A model generated the notes under the pieces. It saw nothing but the letters and a program-made list of their open reading frames with translations. It did not search any database and was not told the origin of the DNA. The position numbers and the translations under genes were made by a program. 64,000 nucleotides of DNA. It comes from Arthrobacter sp. Leaf141. Its GTDB lineage: Bacteria; Actinomycetota; Actinomycetes; Actinomycetales; Micrococcaceae. Shown here in pieces: positions 1-8,863 of this stretch. Where the stretch lies: contig NZ_LMOL01000016.1 of the NCBI RefSeq assembly GCF_001424565.1, positions 222,523-286,522 of the forward strand. Direction: 5' to 3'. Position 1 is the first letter of the stretch; the number at the start of each line of letters is the position of its first letter.

Positions 1-455
1 ATCAAAGGTGCGCCCACCCGATCAGAAAAAGGGGGAAGAACTGGCCGACGCTAAGTTTTGTATGTGCACACGCTTTCCCCCTACTACCCGGACGCGTTGC
101 GGCTGGGAGATTTCGATGGGGCTAAAAAGCGGACACAAAGGACTTCACAACGTTAGGGCCTTTTGTGCCCCGGAGTCAAACCGGGAGCCATGCCGGCGGC
201 TATCCCCAGCTGTGGCTAACCTGCCTGCCGGGCCTGTGGATGAAGTGTCCCGGGGGCCCGTTTTTCGAACCACACCCGTGTAATTATCCACAAGCCGATT
301 GCCAGCTATCTTCTAGGCTTTTCATCCCCTAGAGTGGCTCAGTAGCCGATTATCCACGGACTGTGCATAACCCTGTGGATACAGCTGGGCCAGCCCCCTG
401 GATTCCGGACTGGCTGCTGGCAATGCAGGCAAAGCAAGTTTTAGGGAACCGATTG
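1..455 (+). promoter_or_regulatory. dnaA upstream region with DnaA boxes
   Basis: This gene-free stretch precedes dnaA. It holds a perfect DnaA box TTATCCACA at 284-292, a one-mismatch box TTATCCACG at 350-358, a reverse TTATGCACA at 362-370 (fits TTATNCACA) and a reverse GTATCCACA at 374-382. Weaker matches lie at 211-219 and 235-243. The position suggests DnaA autoregulation of dnaA and part of the origin. No -10/-35 pair stands out. A 91-codon open frame at 8-283 has no recognisable protein features and overlaps the regulatory DNA, so it is not called. Confidence 0.7.
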
Positions 456-1877
456 ATGACAGTAGACGAATCCAACCACGCCAATACTGTCGGAAGTTCC
501 TGGCGGCGCGTTATCACCCTGCTGGAGCAGGACCACCGCGTTTCGCCCCGCCAGCGTGGTTTCGTCATTCTGGCCCAGGCCCAAGGCCTGATCGGATCCA
601 CCCTCCTGGTGGCCGTTCCCAATGAGCTCACCCGCGAAGTTCTGCAGACCCAGGTCAAGGACGCCTTGGACGACGCCCTGCATAACGTCTTTTCCGAGGA
701 CATCCGGTGCGCCATCGACGTGGACACCGATCTGGTTCCCCTGCACGCGGAGCCCGAACCCGTCGTCGAGCCTTCCTTCACTGCCGACCAGCTGATCGAG
801 CAGAAGCCGCAGCCCATGCTGCCCAGCACCTCCCACGAGTTCGGCCGGCTCAACCCGAAGTATGTATTTGACACTTTTGTGATCGGCTCGTCGAATCGGT
901 TTGCCCACGCCGCTGCAGTGGCCGTCGCCGAAGCCCCTGCCAAGGCCTACAACCCGCTTTTCATCTATGGCGATTCGGGCCTGGGCAAAACACACCTGCT
1001 GCACGCGATCGGGCATTATGCCCGCCGGCTGTACAGCGGCATCCGGGTCCGGTACGTCAACTCGGAGGAATTCACCAACGACTTCATCAACTCCATCCGG
1101 GATGACGAAGGCGCCAGCTTCAAGACCACGTACCGCAATGTGGATGTGCTCCTGATCGATGACATCCAGTTCCTGGCCGGCAAGGACCGGACGCTGGAGG
1201 AGTTCTTCCACACGTTCAACTCCCTGCATAACAACAACAAGCAGGTGGTCATCACCTCGGACCTGCCGCCCAAGCAGCTGGCAGGTTTCGAAGACCGGAT
1301 GAAGTCACGCTTCGAATGGGGCCTCCTGACGGACATCCAGCCCCCGGAACTGGAAACCCGCATCGCCATCCTCCGGAAGAAGGCCCTTAGCGAAGGGCTC
1401 TCCGCTCCGGACGACGCGCTGGAATACATCGCTTCCAAGATTTCCAGCAACATCCGCGAACTTGAGGGCGCCCTCATCCGGGTCACGGCCTTCGCCAGCC
1501 TGAACCGGCAGCCGGTCGATGTGGCACTCGCTGAGATGGTACTCAAGGACCTCATCACCGATGACGGGGCCCAGGAGATCACCTCGGCCCAGATCCTGCA
1601 GCAGACAGCTGAGTACTTCAAGCTCAGCATGGAAGAGCTGTGCAGCAAGTCCCGCACCCGGACCCTCGTCACGGCGCGCCAGATCGCCATGTACCTCTGC
1701 CGCGAGCTGACGGACATGTCATTGCCCAAGATCGGGCAGGAGCTCGGCGGCCGCGACCACACCACGGTGATCCACGCGGACCGGAAAATCCGTGAGCTGA
1801 TGGCCGAACGCCGTGTGATCTACAACCAGGTGACAGAGCTGACCAACCGGATCAAGCAGCAGCAGCGCGACTCCTGA
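456..1877 (+). CDS. dnaA: Chromosomal replication initiator protein DnaA
   Basis: DnaA is the AAA+ ATPase that binds DnaA boxes and melts oriC. The 473-residue product starts [12 protein letters not shown], a typical Micrococcaceae start. The frame is open from an ATG at 363, but that start lies on DnaA boxes and adds 31 atypical residues, so 456 is preferred. An N-terminal helicase-loading domain is followed by a variable linker, the Walker A motif GDSGLGKT near residue 173, Walker B LLIDDIQF near 231, and a C-terminal domain IV with the [14 protein letters not shown] signature near residue 431 for box recognition. The gene is complete and heads the dnaA-dnaN-gnd-recF cluster. Family and function are secure; only the exact start is inferred. 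Confidence 0.97.
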   Translation: MTVDESNHANTVGSSWRRVITLLEQDHRVSPRQRGFVILAQAQGLIGSTLLVAVPNELTREVLQTQVKDALDDALHNVFSEDIRCAIDVDTDLVPLHAEPEPVVEPSFTADQLIEQKPQPMLPSTSHEFGRLNPKYVFDTFVIGSSNRFAHAAAVAVAEAPAKAYNPLFIYGDSGLGKTHLLHAIGHYARRLYSGIRVRYVNSEEFTNDFINSIRDDEGASFKTTYRNVDVLLIDDIQFLAGKDRTLEEFFHTFNSLHNNNKQVVITSDLPPKQLAGFEDRMKSRFEWGLLTDIQPPELETRIAILRKKALSEGLSAPDDALEYIASKISSNIRELEGALIRVTAFASLNRQPVDVALAEMVLKDLITDDGAQEITSAQILQQTAEYFKLSMEELCSKSRTRTLVTARQIAMYLCRELTDMSLPKIGQELGGRDHTTVIHADRKIRELMAERRVIYNQVTELTNRIKQQQRDS

Positions 1878-2402
1878 CCGCGCTTCTCTTACCTTATTAA
1901 CAGGCACATGTGGATAAGCCTGTGGATAGTTAAGGGGACAACCGCGCTTAATGGGCTTAAAACCCTTAAGCCGCCTGTGGATCAGCAAACCGGGCAAAAT
2001 TCTTATCCCCATCCACACCCTGTTTAAAACCAGCTCCACCCACAATCCGTGAACAGGGCTTAACCGCTGGAACCCGCGGCCAGCAGGAGTTATCCACAGT
2101 TTCCACAGCAGTTATTAACACTACTAATCCCAAAAAATTGAAATCCCTCAAACAACAAGTTCGTTCCCAGCACTTCGACCGTCCGGACCTGGCGGCCCGA
2201 ACAGCTGGGTGGGAGACCCGGGGATGGGTTAATCCCGGATCTTCCGGCTAAGCTGTCAGCAGCGCTCCCATCCTTGGGTTTTCTTGTGGTTTCCGTCTGT
2301 GCGGACCATGCACGTCCCGGATGTGGGCTCGACATTTTTTAGGACCACCCCGGGGTGGTTTCGGGTTTCCAATGCAGCAGCAATGAAAGGCGGCACCCTT
2401 CC
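1878..2402. other. oriC: Replication origin oriC (dnaA-dnaN gap)
   Basis: This 525-base gene-free gap is the canonical actinobacterial origin position. Perfect DnaA boxes lie at 1909-1917 (minus) and 2090-2098 (plus). One-mismatch boxes lie at 1921-1929, 1976-1984 and 2003-2011, and two-mismatch copies at 2009-2017 and 2099-2107. An AT-rich stretch at about 2100-2165 immediately after the last box is a good candidate for the DNA unwinding element. Position and boxes are seen directly; origin function is inferred from other actinobacteria. Confidence 0.85.
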
Positions 2403-3527
2403 GTGAAGTTCAGAGTCGATCGGGACGTCCTGGCAGAAGCCGTCACCTGGACAGCCCGGTCGTTGTCTCCGCGGCCACCCGTGCCCGTCCTGTCCGGCCT
2501 GCTCCTCAAGGCGGAGGCCGGCACTGTCAGTCTGTCGAGCTTCGATTACGAGACGTCAGCGCGGCTTGAAATTGCAGCGGACATCCGCGAAGAAGGCACC
2601 ATCCTGGTGTCCGGACGGTTGCTGGCTGATATTTGCCGGAGCCTTCCGTCCGCGCCGGTGGATGTCGAAACGGATGGCAACAAAGTCACGCTGACCTGCC
2701 GCCGAAGCAGCTTCCACCTGGCCACCATGCCGGAGGCGGAATACCCGCCGCTGCCCGCTTTGCCCACCATCAGTGGTACGGTCCCGGGCGATGCCTTCGC
2801 CCAGGCTGTCTCGCAGGTCATTATCGCTGCGAGCAAGGATGACACCCTGCCCATCCTCACCGGCGTGCGGATGGAGATCGAGGATGACCTGATCACCCTG
2901 CTGGCCACCGACCGCTACCGGCTGGCCATGCGTGAAGTGCCGTGGAAGCCTGTCACTCCCGGCATCTCCACCAGCGCACTGGTGAAAGCGAAGACCCTGA
3001 ACGAAGTTGCGAAGACGCTGGGCAACAGCGGCGACATCAACCTCGCCCTCGCCGACGACGACACCCGCCTGATCGGTTTCGAAAGCGGTGGCCGCACCAC
3101 CACGTCGCTGCTGGTGGACGGCGACTACCCCAAGATCCGCTCGCTCTTCCCGGAATCGACGCCCATCCACGCGACCGTCCAGACCCAGGAGCTCGTCGAA
3201 GCAGTCCGTCGCGTGTCCCTGGTTGCCGAGCGCAACACTCCGGTCCGGCTTGCCTTCACCGAAGGGCAACTGAACCTTGATGCAGGCACCGGCGAGGACG
3301 CCCAGGCTTCCGAGGAACTTGAGGCCCAGCTTTCCGGTGAGGACATCACCGTGGCGTTCAACCCGCACTACCTGGTGGAAGGCCTGAGCGTCATTGAAAC
3401 CAAGTTCGTCAGGTTCTCCTTCACCTCTGCGCCCAAGCCCGCGATGATCACCGCGCAGGCAGAGGCCGACGGCGACGACCAGGACGACTACCGCTACCTG
3501 GTTATGCCCGTCCGCCTGCCCAACTAG
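2403..3527 (+). CDS. dnaN: DNA polymerase III beta subunit (sliding clamp)
   Basis: The ring-shaped clamp tethers DNA polymerase III to DNA and serves other repair proteins. The GTG start at 2403 gives 374 residues beginning with the conserved KFRVDRDVLAEAV. The frame is open upstream to 2355, but those residues are not clamp-like, and an AAAGGCGG ribosome site precedes the GTG. Three clamp domains fill the length, ending in the conserved YLVMPVRLPN that contributes to the protein-binding pocket. It follows the oriC gap directly and is probably transcribed separately from dnaA. Confidence 0.97.
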   Translation: MKFRVDRDVLAEAVTWTARSLSPRPPVPVLSGLLLKAEAGTVSLSSFDYETSARLEIAADIREEGTILVSGRLLADICRSLPSAPVDVETDGNKVTLTCRRSSFHLATMPEAEYPPLPALPTISGTVPGDAFAQAVSQVIIAASKDDTLPILTGVRMEIEDDLITLLATDRYRLAMREVPWKPVTPGISTSALVKAKTLNEVAKTLGNSGDINLALADDDTRLIGFESGGRTTTSLLVDGDYPKIRSLFPESTPIHATVQTQELVEAVRRVSLVAERNTPVRLAFTEGQLNLDAGTGEDAQASEELEAQLSGEDITVAFNPHYLVEGLSVIETKFVRFSFTSAPKPAMITAQAEADGDDQDDYRYLVMPVRLPN

Positions 3528-3662
3528 GCCCCATCGGATCCCAGCCGTCGCAAGCTGAGGCCGGGGCCCGCGCCGATGGGCCCCACCCACTGCACTTTGC
3601 GGTGGGCCCGGACTCCTGGTGCCAAACGACAACCCATCCCTAGCTTAGAAAAGAGTTCCACC

Positions 3663-4547
3663 TTGCACATTGGACTGATCGGCCTTGGCAAAATGGGTTT
3701 CAACATGCGCGAGCGGCTGCGCGTGGGTGGCATCGAGGTCACCGGTTTCGACCGTAACCCGGACGTCACCGATGTTGCCTCCGTCGAGGACCTCCTGGCA
3801 GCCGTCCCCACGCCCAGGATCATCTGGGTCATGGTTCCCTCCGGAGCCATCACCGATGCGGTCATCACCGAACTCGGGGACAAGCTTGACCAGGGCGACC
3901 TGGTCATCGACGGCGGGAATTCCCGCTTCACCGAGGACCAGAGGCATGGCGAAATTCTTGCCGCCAAAGGCATCCGGTTCGCTGACTGTGGTGTTTCCGG
4001 TGGCGTCTGGGGCCTGCAGAACGGCTACGGACTGATGGCCGGCGGCGCAGTCGAGGACATCCAACGCGCCCTGCCGGTCTTTGATGCACTCCGTCCCGAA
4101 GGCGACCGCGCGGACAGCTTCGTCCATGTTGGTGACGTCGGTGCCGGACACTACGCCAAAATGGTGCACAACGGAATCGAATACGGGCTGATGCAGGCCT
4201 ACGCCGAAGGCTACGAGCTCCTCGCCGCCAAGGACATCATCACCGACCTGCCGGGAACCTTCCGGGCCTGGCAGAAGGGCACCGTGGTCCGGTCCTGGCT
4301 GCTGGACCTCATGGTCAAGGCCCTGGACGAGGACCCTGGCCTGGAAACGATCGATGACTACGTGGAGGATTCCGGCGAAGGCCGCTGGACCGTGGAGGAA
4401 GCCATCGCCAACGCCGTGCCGGCGCCGGCCATCACGGCAGCACTCTTCGCCAGGTTTGCCTCCCGCGAAGACACCTCGCCGGCCATGAAGATGGTCTCCG
4501 CACTCCGCCACCAGTTCGGCGGGCACGCCACCCGTCCAGCCAAGTAA
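3663..4547 (+). CDS. gnd: 6-phosphogluconate dehydrogenase, decarboxylating (short form)
   Basis: The enzyme oxidises 6-phosphogluconate to ribulose 5-phosphate and CO2 in the pentose phosphate pathway. The 294-residue product is the short, roughly 300-residue Gnd/YqeC-like form rather than the 470-residue form. It begins with the Rossmann motif HIGLIGLGKMGFNM, followed by the GGNSRF and GVSGGVWG segments of this superfamily and a catalytic-type Lys in YAKMVHNGIEYG. A TTG at 3663 is chosen because the Rossmann strand starts there; upstream codons lack similarity. Gnd between dnaN and recF is a known actinobacterial arrangement. Cofactor choice (NAD or NADP) cannot be told from inspection. Confidence 0.9.
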   Translation: MHIGLIGLGKMGFNMRERLRVGGIEVTGFDRNPDVTDVASVEDLLAAVPTPRIIWVMVPSGAITDAVITELGDKLDQGDLVIDGGNSRFTEDQRHGEILAAKGIRFADCGVSGGVWGLQNGYGLMAGGAVEDIQRALPVFDALRPEGDRADSFVHVGDVGAGHYAKMVHNGIEYGLMQAYAEGYELLAAKDIITDLPGTFRAWQKGTVVRSWLLDLMVKALDEDPGLETIDDYVEDSGEGRWTVEEAIANAVPAPAITAALFARFASREDTSPAMKMVSALRHQFGGHATRPAK

Positions 4548-4590
4548 GACCCAGCGGGGACCTCCGGGTCCCGGAATTGTCGAAGCCCGC

Positions 4591-5802
4591 GTGTACCTGG
4601 AACACCTTTCCCTGACCGATTTCCGCAGCTACGCGCAGGTTGACCTTGCCCTGCAACCCGGCGTCACCGTGCTGGTGGGGTCCAACGGGATCGGCAAAAC
4701 CAATCTGATGGAAGCCATTGGGTACCTGGCAACCCTCAGCTCCCACCGGGTCAGCTCGGACGCCCCGCTGCTGCGGTTCGGGACCGAACGGGCCCTGGTC
4801 CGGGCCCGGCTGGTCCGCGGGGACCAAACCACCGTGCTGGAACTGGAAATCAACGCCGGCCGGGCCAACCGGGGCCGGATCAACCGGAGCAACCCGGTCC
4901 GGGCGCGGGACCTGTTGGGAATCTGCCAGACGGTCCTCTTTGCGCCCGAGGACCTGGCGTTGGTCAAGGGCGATCCGGCCAACCGGCGCCGGTTCCTCGA
5001 TGAGTTGCTGGCTAGCCTCATTCCGCACCACGCCGCGACACGCAGCGACTATGACAGGGTGCTGAAACAACGCAACGCCCTGCTGAAATCCGCCCGCGCC
5101 GGCAGGTTCACGGCCGGCCACGAAGCCACCTTGGACGTTTGGGACCAGCACATGGCCGCCGCAGGAGCCGCCTTGCTGCACGCCCGGCTCGAACTCGTTG
5201 AACGCCTGCGTCCGCATCTGTCCCGCGCCTACGCGCAGCTGACGGACGAATCCAAGCCGGCCGATGCCATTTACCGTTCCTCGCTGCAGAACCAGATGGA
5301 TGACGACGGCGCAACGGCTTTCGGAGTCCCAGGCCAGAACGGTCCGGCCGGGGCAGCCGGGGCCGAGGAGCTGCGGCAGCTCACCGTCGGGCAGCTCACT
5401 GAACGCTACGTGCAGGCCTTCCGGGAGTCCCGGAAGAAGGAACTTGAACGGGGGATTTCCCTGGTGGGCCCGCACCGGGACGAACTGGACCTGATCCTGG
5501 GCCAGGCCCCCGCCAAGGGCTACGCGTCCCACGGCGAAACCTGGTCCATGTGCCTGTCGCTGCGGCTGGCTTCGTATTACGTGATGCTCGATGACGCCCG
5601 GACCGGCGGCTCCGCACCTGTCCTGATCCTTGACGACGTGTTTGCCGAGCTGGACGTGCAGCGGCGGCGTAAACTTGCTGCAATAGTCGCCGGCGCCGAA
5701 CAGGTCCTGGTAACTGCCGCCGTCGACGCCGACATCCCGGAAGAGCTGTCCGGCCGGCGGGTGACGGTCATCCCGGGAGGCATCGATGAGCAGGAGCAGT
5801 GA
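4591..5802 (+). CDS. recF: DNA replication and repair protein RecF
   Basis: RecF is an SMC-like ATPase that helps load RecA at single-strand gaps. The GTG start at 4591 gives 403 residues. Walker A GSNGIGKT is at residues 30-37, the ABC-type signature region SLVGPHRDEL lies near 289, and Walker B LILDDVFAELD near 343. The length is slightly above the usual 360-400 because of a Gly/Ala-rich insertion near residues 245-260. Its stop overlaps the next gene by 17 bases, which suggests translational coupling. Confidence 0.96.
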   Translation: MYLEHLSLTDFRSYAQVDLALQPGVTVLVGSNGIGKTNLMEAIGYLATLSSHRVSSDAPLLRFGTERALVRARLVRGDQTTVLELEINAGRANRGRINRSNPVRARDLLGICQTVLFAPEDLALVKGDPANRRRFLDELLASLIPHHAATRSDYDRVLKQRNALLKSARAGRFTAGHEATLDVWDQHMAAAGAALLHARLELVERLRPHLSRAYAQLTDESKPADAIYRSSLQNQMDDDGATAFGVPGQNGPAGAAGAEELRQLTVGQLTERYVQAFRESRKKELERGISLVGPHRDELDLILGQAPAKGYASHGETWSMCLSLRLASYYVMLDDARTGGSAPVLILDDVFAELDVQRRRKLAAIVAGAEQVLVTAAVDADIPEELSGRRVTVIPGGIDEQEQ

Positions 5803-6346
5803 ATCCGGCGGCGGGCTGCAGCCTGGCCGCGACCCGGATAACATCGACGCCCCGCAGGCTGCGCTGAACAGGATGCGCGAAGCCGCGGCCGCCCGCGGCG
5901 AAATCCGCCGGGCTGCGCCACGGGCCGGAGCCAAAAAAGCCAAAAGTGGCATCCGCGACACCCGGGGCTTCAGCCAGTTCCACTCAACGGGCCGGGATCC
6001 GCTGGGCCTGGGCAAAGTTGTGGGCAGGCTCGTCGCCGAGCGCGGCTGGACCTCCCCAGTGGCGGTGGGGTCGGTCATGGCCGAATGGGCCACCCTGGTG
6101 GGTCCCGAAATTTCGGCCCACTGCACGCCGGAGAGCTTCACCGACACCACCCTCCATGTCCGTTGCGATTCCACTGCGTGGGCTACCCAGCTTCGCCTTC
6201 TCAGCATCAGCCTGCTGGAAAAATTCCGGCGGGAGCTGGGGGACGGTGTGGTGACCAGCATCCAGGTGCTGGGCCCGTCGGCGCCGAGTTGGCGCAAGGG
6301 CGGTCGGACCGTCAACGGCCGGGGCCCCCGCGATACGTACGGGTAG
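5786..6346 (+). CDS. dciA: DciA-like DUF721 protein
   Basis: This 186-residue protein has a low-complexity basic N-terminal half (residues 1-75) and a C-terminal DUF721 domain (about 80-175) with the typical W-LVGPEISAHCTPESF core and a following strand rich in hydrophobic residues. DUF721 proteins next to recF and gyrB in actinobacteria are DciA relatives, which interact with the replicative helicase DnaB and act as loaders in bacteria lacking DnaC. The ATG lies inside the end of recF, so the two are coupled. The family is clear; helicase loading in this organism is inferred. Confidence 0.85.
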   Translation: MSRSSESGGGLQPGRDPDNIDAPQAALNRMREAAAARGEIRRAAPRAGAKKAKSGIRDTRGFSQFHSTGRDPLGLGKVVGRLVAERGWTSPVAVGSVMAEWATLVGPEISAHCTPESFTDTTLHVRCDSTAWATQLRLLSISLLEKFRRELGDGVVTSIQVLGPSAPSWRKGGRTVNGRGPRDTYG

Positions 6347-6719
6347 GCGGCGGTGTAACTCTTGATTGTCCGCCCTGCGGCGTGTAGAGCCACCAGCGGG
6401 TCAATGGGCGTATAGGCACCCAAAGGCAGGACCGCGAGGGCGCCCAAGGCGCGATCAACGGCCGCGCAGCGCCACATCAGCCGCCAGCCACGGCTCCGGA
6501 ATGCGGGGAAACGCCCTACTTCGCGGTAGAATTACGGGAGAAAACTGGGCGCGGGTGAACCTTGACTGGGTCCGGACTTCGCGCATGTCCAGAATGCGGA
6601 GTACGGACCGCACCGTCGGCAGGCCACCGCGCTATCAGTTTGTGCCTGCTGGCAGGTCCCTCCCCGGTTGGGAGCGGACCATCCGGCCATCATCGAAAAC
6701 AGAGGAGTCGACACCGCCT
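6347..6719 (+). promoter_or_regulatory. gyrB upstream region
   Basis: This 373-base gap precedes gyrB. The gyrB frame stays open back to 6366, but the added residues are Arg/Pro-rich without gyrase similarity. A TAGAAT at 6527-6532 could be a -10 element, but no convincing -35 accompanies it. The gyrB ribosome site AGAGGAG is at 6701-6707. A supercoiling-sensitive promoter is expected from other gyrBA operons but cannot be shown here. Confidence 0.45.
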
Positions 6720-8807
6720 GTGGCTAACGACAATACCGAAATCCTGGCAGTTGACCCCGAGTTCGAGGATGCCCCCACACCGGATACCCCCGCGGAAGCC
6801 GTGACACCCCGCGAGTATGGTGCCAGCGACATTACGGTCCTTGAAGGACTTGAAGCCGTCCGGAAACGGCCGGGCATGTACATTGGCTCCACCGGTCCCC
6901 GCGGCCTGCACCACCTGGTCTACGAAGTGGTGGACAACTCCGTGGATGAGGCGCTGGCCGGCTACTGCTCGCACATCGAGATTGTCCTGCAGGCCGACGG
7001 CGGCGTGAAGGTCGTTGACGACGGCCGTGGCATTCCCGTTGACATGCACCCCACCGAACACAAACCCACCGTCGAGGTGGTGATGACCATCCTGCACGCC
7101 GGCGGCAAGTTCGGTGGCGGCGGCTACGCCGTCTCCGGCGGGCTGCACGGGGTGGGTATCTCCGTGGTCAACGCGCTTTCCCATCGGGTTGACACCGAGG
7201 TCCGCCGGCAGGGCCACGTCTGGCGGATGTCCTTCGCCGACGGCGGCAAGCCGCAGGGCGGACTGGTCCAGGGCGAGGAAACCGACCGGACGGGAACCAC
7301 CCAGACGTTCTACGCGGACCCGGCCATCTTCGAAAGCACGGACTTCGACTTCGAAACCCTCCGTGCCCGGTTCCAGCAGATGGCCTTCCTCAACAAGGGC
7401 CTGCGCATCACGCTCACGGACGAGCGTGCCGCCGAAACCGCGGAGCCCGACGTCGACCTTGACCTGGATGCCGTGGCCACGGAAGGCGAAGTCAGCGCCG
7501 AGCACCGCACGGTGGTCTACCAGTACGACGACGGACTGCTGGACTATGTCAAGCACCTGAACTCAGGCAAAAAGGTGGACGTGGTCCACGAGGACGTCAT
7601 CGCCTTCGAAACCGAGGACAAGGAACGCCACATCGCCCTGGAAATGGCGATGCAGTGGACCAATGCGTACTCCGAGAGCGTCCACACCTACGCCAACACC
7701 ATCAACACCCATGAGGGCGGCACCCACGAAGAGGGCTTCCGCGCCGCCATGACGTCCCTGATCAACCGCTATGCGCGGGAGAAGGGCATCATCAAGGAAA
7801 AAGACGACAACCTCACCGGTGATGACATCCGCGAAGGACTCACCGCCGTGATTTCGGTCAAGCTCGCCGAACCGCAGTTCGAAGGACAGACCAAAACCAA
7901 GCTGGGCAACTCCGAGGTTAAGGGCTTTGTGCAGCGCGTGGTCACGGACGGCCTGGGCGACTGGCTCGAGCGCAACCCCGGCCCTGCCCGCGACGTCATC
8001 CGCAAGGCCATCTCGGCCGCCCAGGCCCGCATGGCCGCCCGGAAGGCGAGGGACAATGCCCGCCGCAAGAGCCCGCTGGAATCGTTTGGCATGCCCGGGA
8101 AGCTGTCCGACTGCTCCTCCAAGAACCCGGAAAAGTGCGAGGTCTACATCGTGGAGGGCGACTCCGCCGGTGGCTCCGCCAAGCGCGGCCGCAACCCCGA
8201 GACCCAGGCGATCCTGCCGCTCCGCGGCAAGATCCTGAATGTTGAGCGGGCGCGCCTGGACAAGGCCCTGGGAAACGCCGAAGTGCAGTCGATGATCACG
8301 GCCTTCGGAACCGGCATCGGTGAGGACTTCGACCTCTCAAAGCTCCGGTACCACAAGATTGTCCTGATGGCCGATGCCGACGTGGACGGACAGCACATCA
8401 CCACGCTGTTGATGACGCTGCTGTTCCGCTACATGCGTCCGCTGATCGAACACGGTTACGTGTACCTGGCCCAGCCGCCGCTGTACAGGATCAAGTGGTC
8501 CAATGCGGCCCACGACTACGTCTACAGCGACCGGGAACGCGACGCCAAGCTGGTGTCCGGACAGGCTGCCGGCCGCCGGATCCCGAAAGACAATGGAATC
8601 CAGCGCTACAAGGGCCTTGGTGAGATGGACTACACCGAGCTTTGGGACACCACCATGGACCCGGATAACCGCACCTTGCTGCAGGTGACCATGGACGACG
8701 CCCTTGCGGCGGATCAGATCTTCTCAGTCCTGATGGGCGAGGACGTGGAATCACGCCGAAACTTCATCCAGCAGAACGCCAAGGACGTCAGGTTCCTGGA
8801 TATCTAG
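6720..8807 (+). CDS. gyrB: DNA gyrase subunit B
   Basis: GyrB is the ATPase and TOPRIM subunit of gyrase, which introduces negative supercoils. The GTG start at 6720, 12 bases after AGAGGAG, gives 695 residues, typical for the genus. Visible motifs in order are the ATP-site [23 protein letters not shown] and the [15 protein letters not shown] lid, then the [20 protein letters not shown] and [10 protein letters not shown] metal site, and the C-terminal RYKGLGEM. It lies 56 bases before gyrA in a probable gyrBA operon. Confidence 0.97.
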   Translation: MANDNTEILAVDPEFEDAPTPDTPAEAVTPREYGASDITVLEGLEAVRKRPGMYIGSTGPRGLHHLVYEVVDNSVDEALAGYCSHIEIVLQADGGVKVVDDGRGIPVDMHPTEHKPTVEVVMTILHAGGKFGGGGYAVSGGLHGVGISVVNALSHRVDTEVRRQGHVWRMSFADGGKPQGGLVQGEETDRTGTTQTFYADPAIFESTDFDFETLRARFQQMAFLNKGLRITLTDERAAETAEPDVDLDLDAVATEGEVSAEHRTVVYQYDDGLLDYVKHLNSGKKVDVVHEDVIAFETEDKERHIALEMAMQWTNAYSESVHTYANTINTHEGGTHEEGFRAAMTSLINRYAREKGIIKEKDDNLTGDDIREGLTAVISVKLAEPQFEGQTKTKLGNSEVKGFVQRVVTDGLGDWLERNPGPARDVIRKAISAAQARMAARKARDNARRKSPLESFGMPGKLSDCSSKNPEKCEVYIVEGDSAGGSAKRGRNPETQAILPLRGKILNVERARLDKALGNAEVQSMITAFGTGIGEDFDLSKLRYHKIVLMADADVDGQHITTLLMTLLFRYMRPLIEHGYVYLAQPPLYRIKWSNAAHDYVYSDRERDAKLVSGQAAGRRIPKDNGIQRYKGLGEMDYTELWDTTMDPDNRTLLQVTMDDALAADQIFSVLMGEDVESRRNFIQQNAKDVRFLDI

Positions 8808-8863
8808 GGCAAACCCCCTTACATATCCTCGACCCGACATATACCTGAAACGGAAAATATAAG

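Noticed and set aside
8..283. A 91-codon frame upstream of dnaA
   Set aside because: Atypical composition, no recognisable family, and it covers the region with the DnaA boxes and presumed dnaA promoter.
4432..6477. Long minus-strand open frame over recF and dciA
   Set aside because: Composition-driven shadow in GC-rich DNA; the plus-strand frames carry all motifs.
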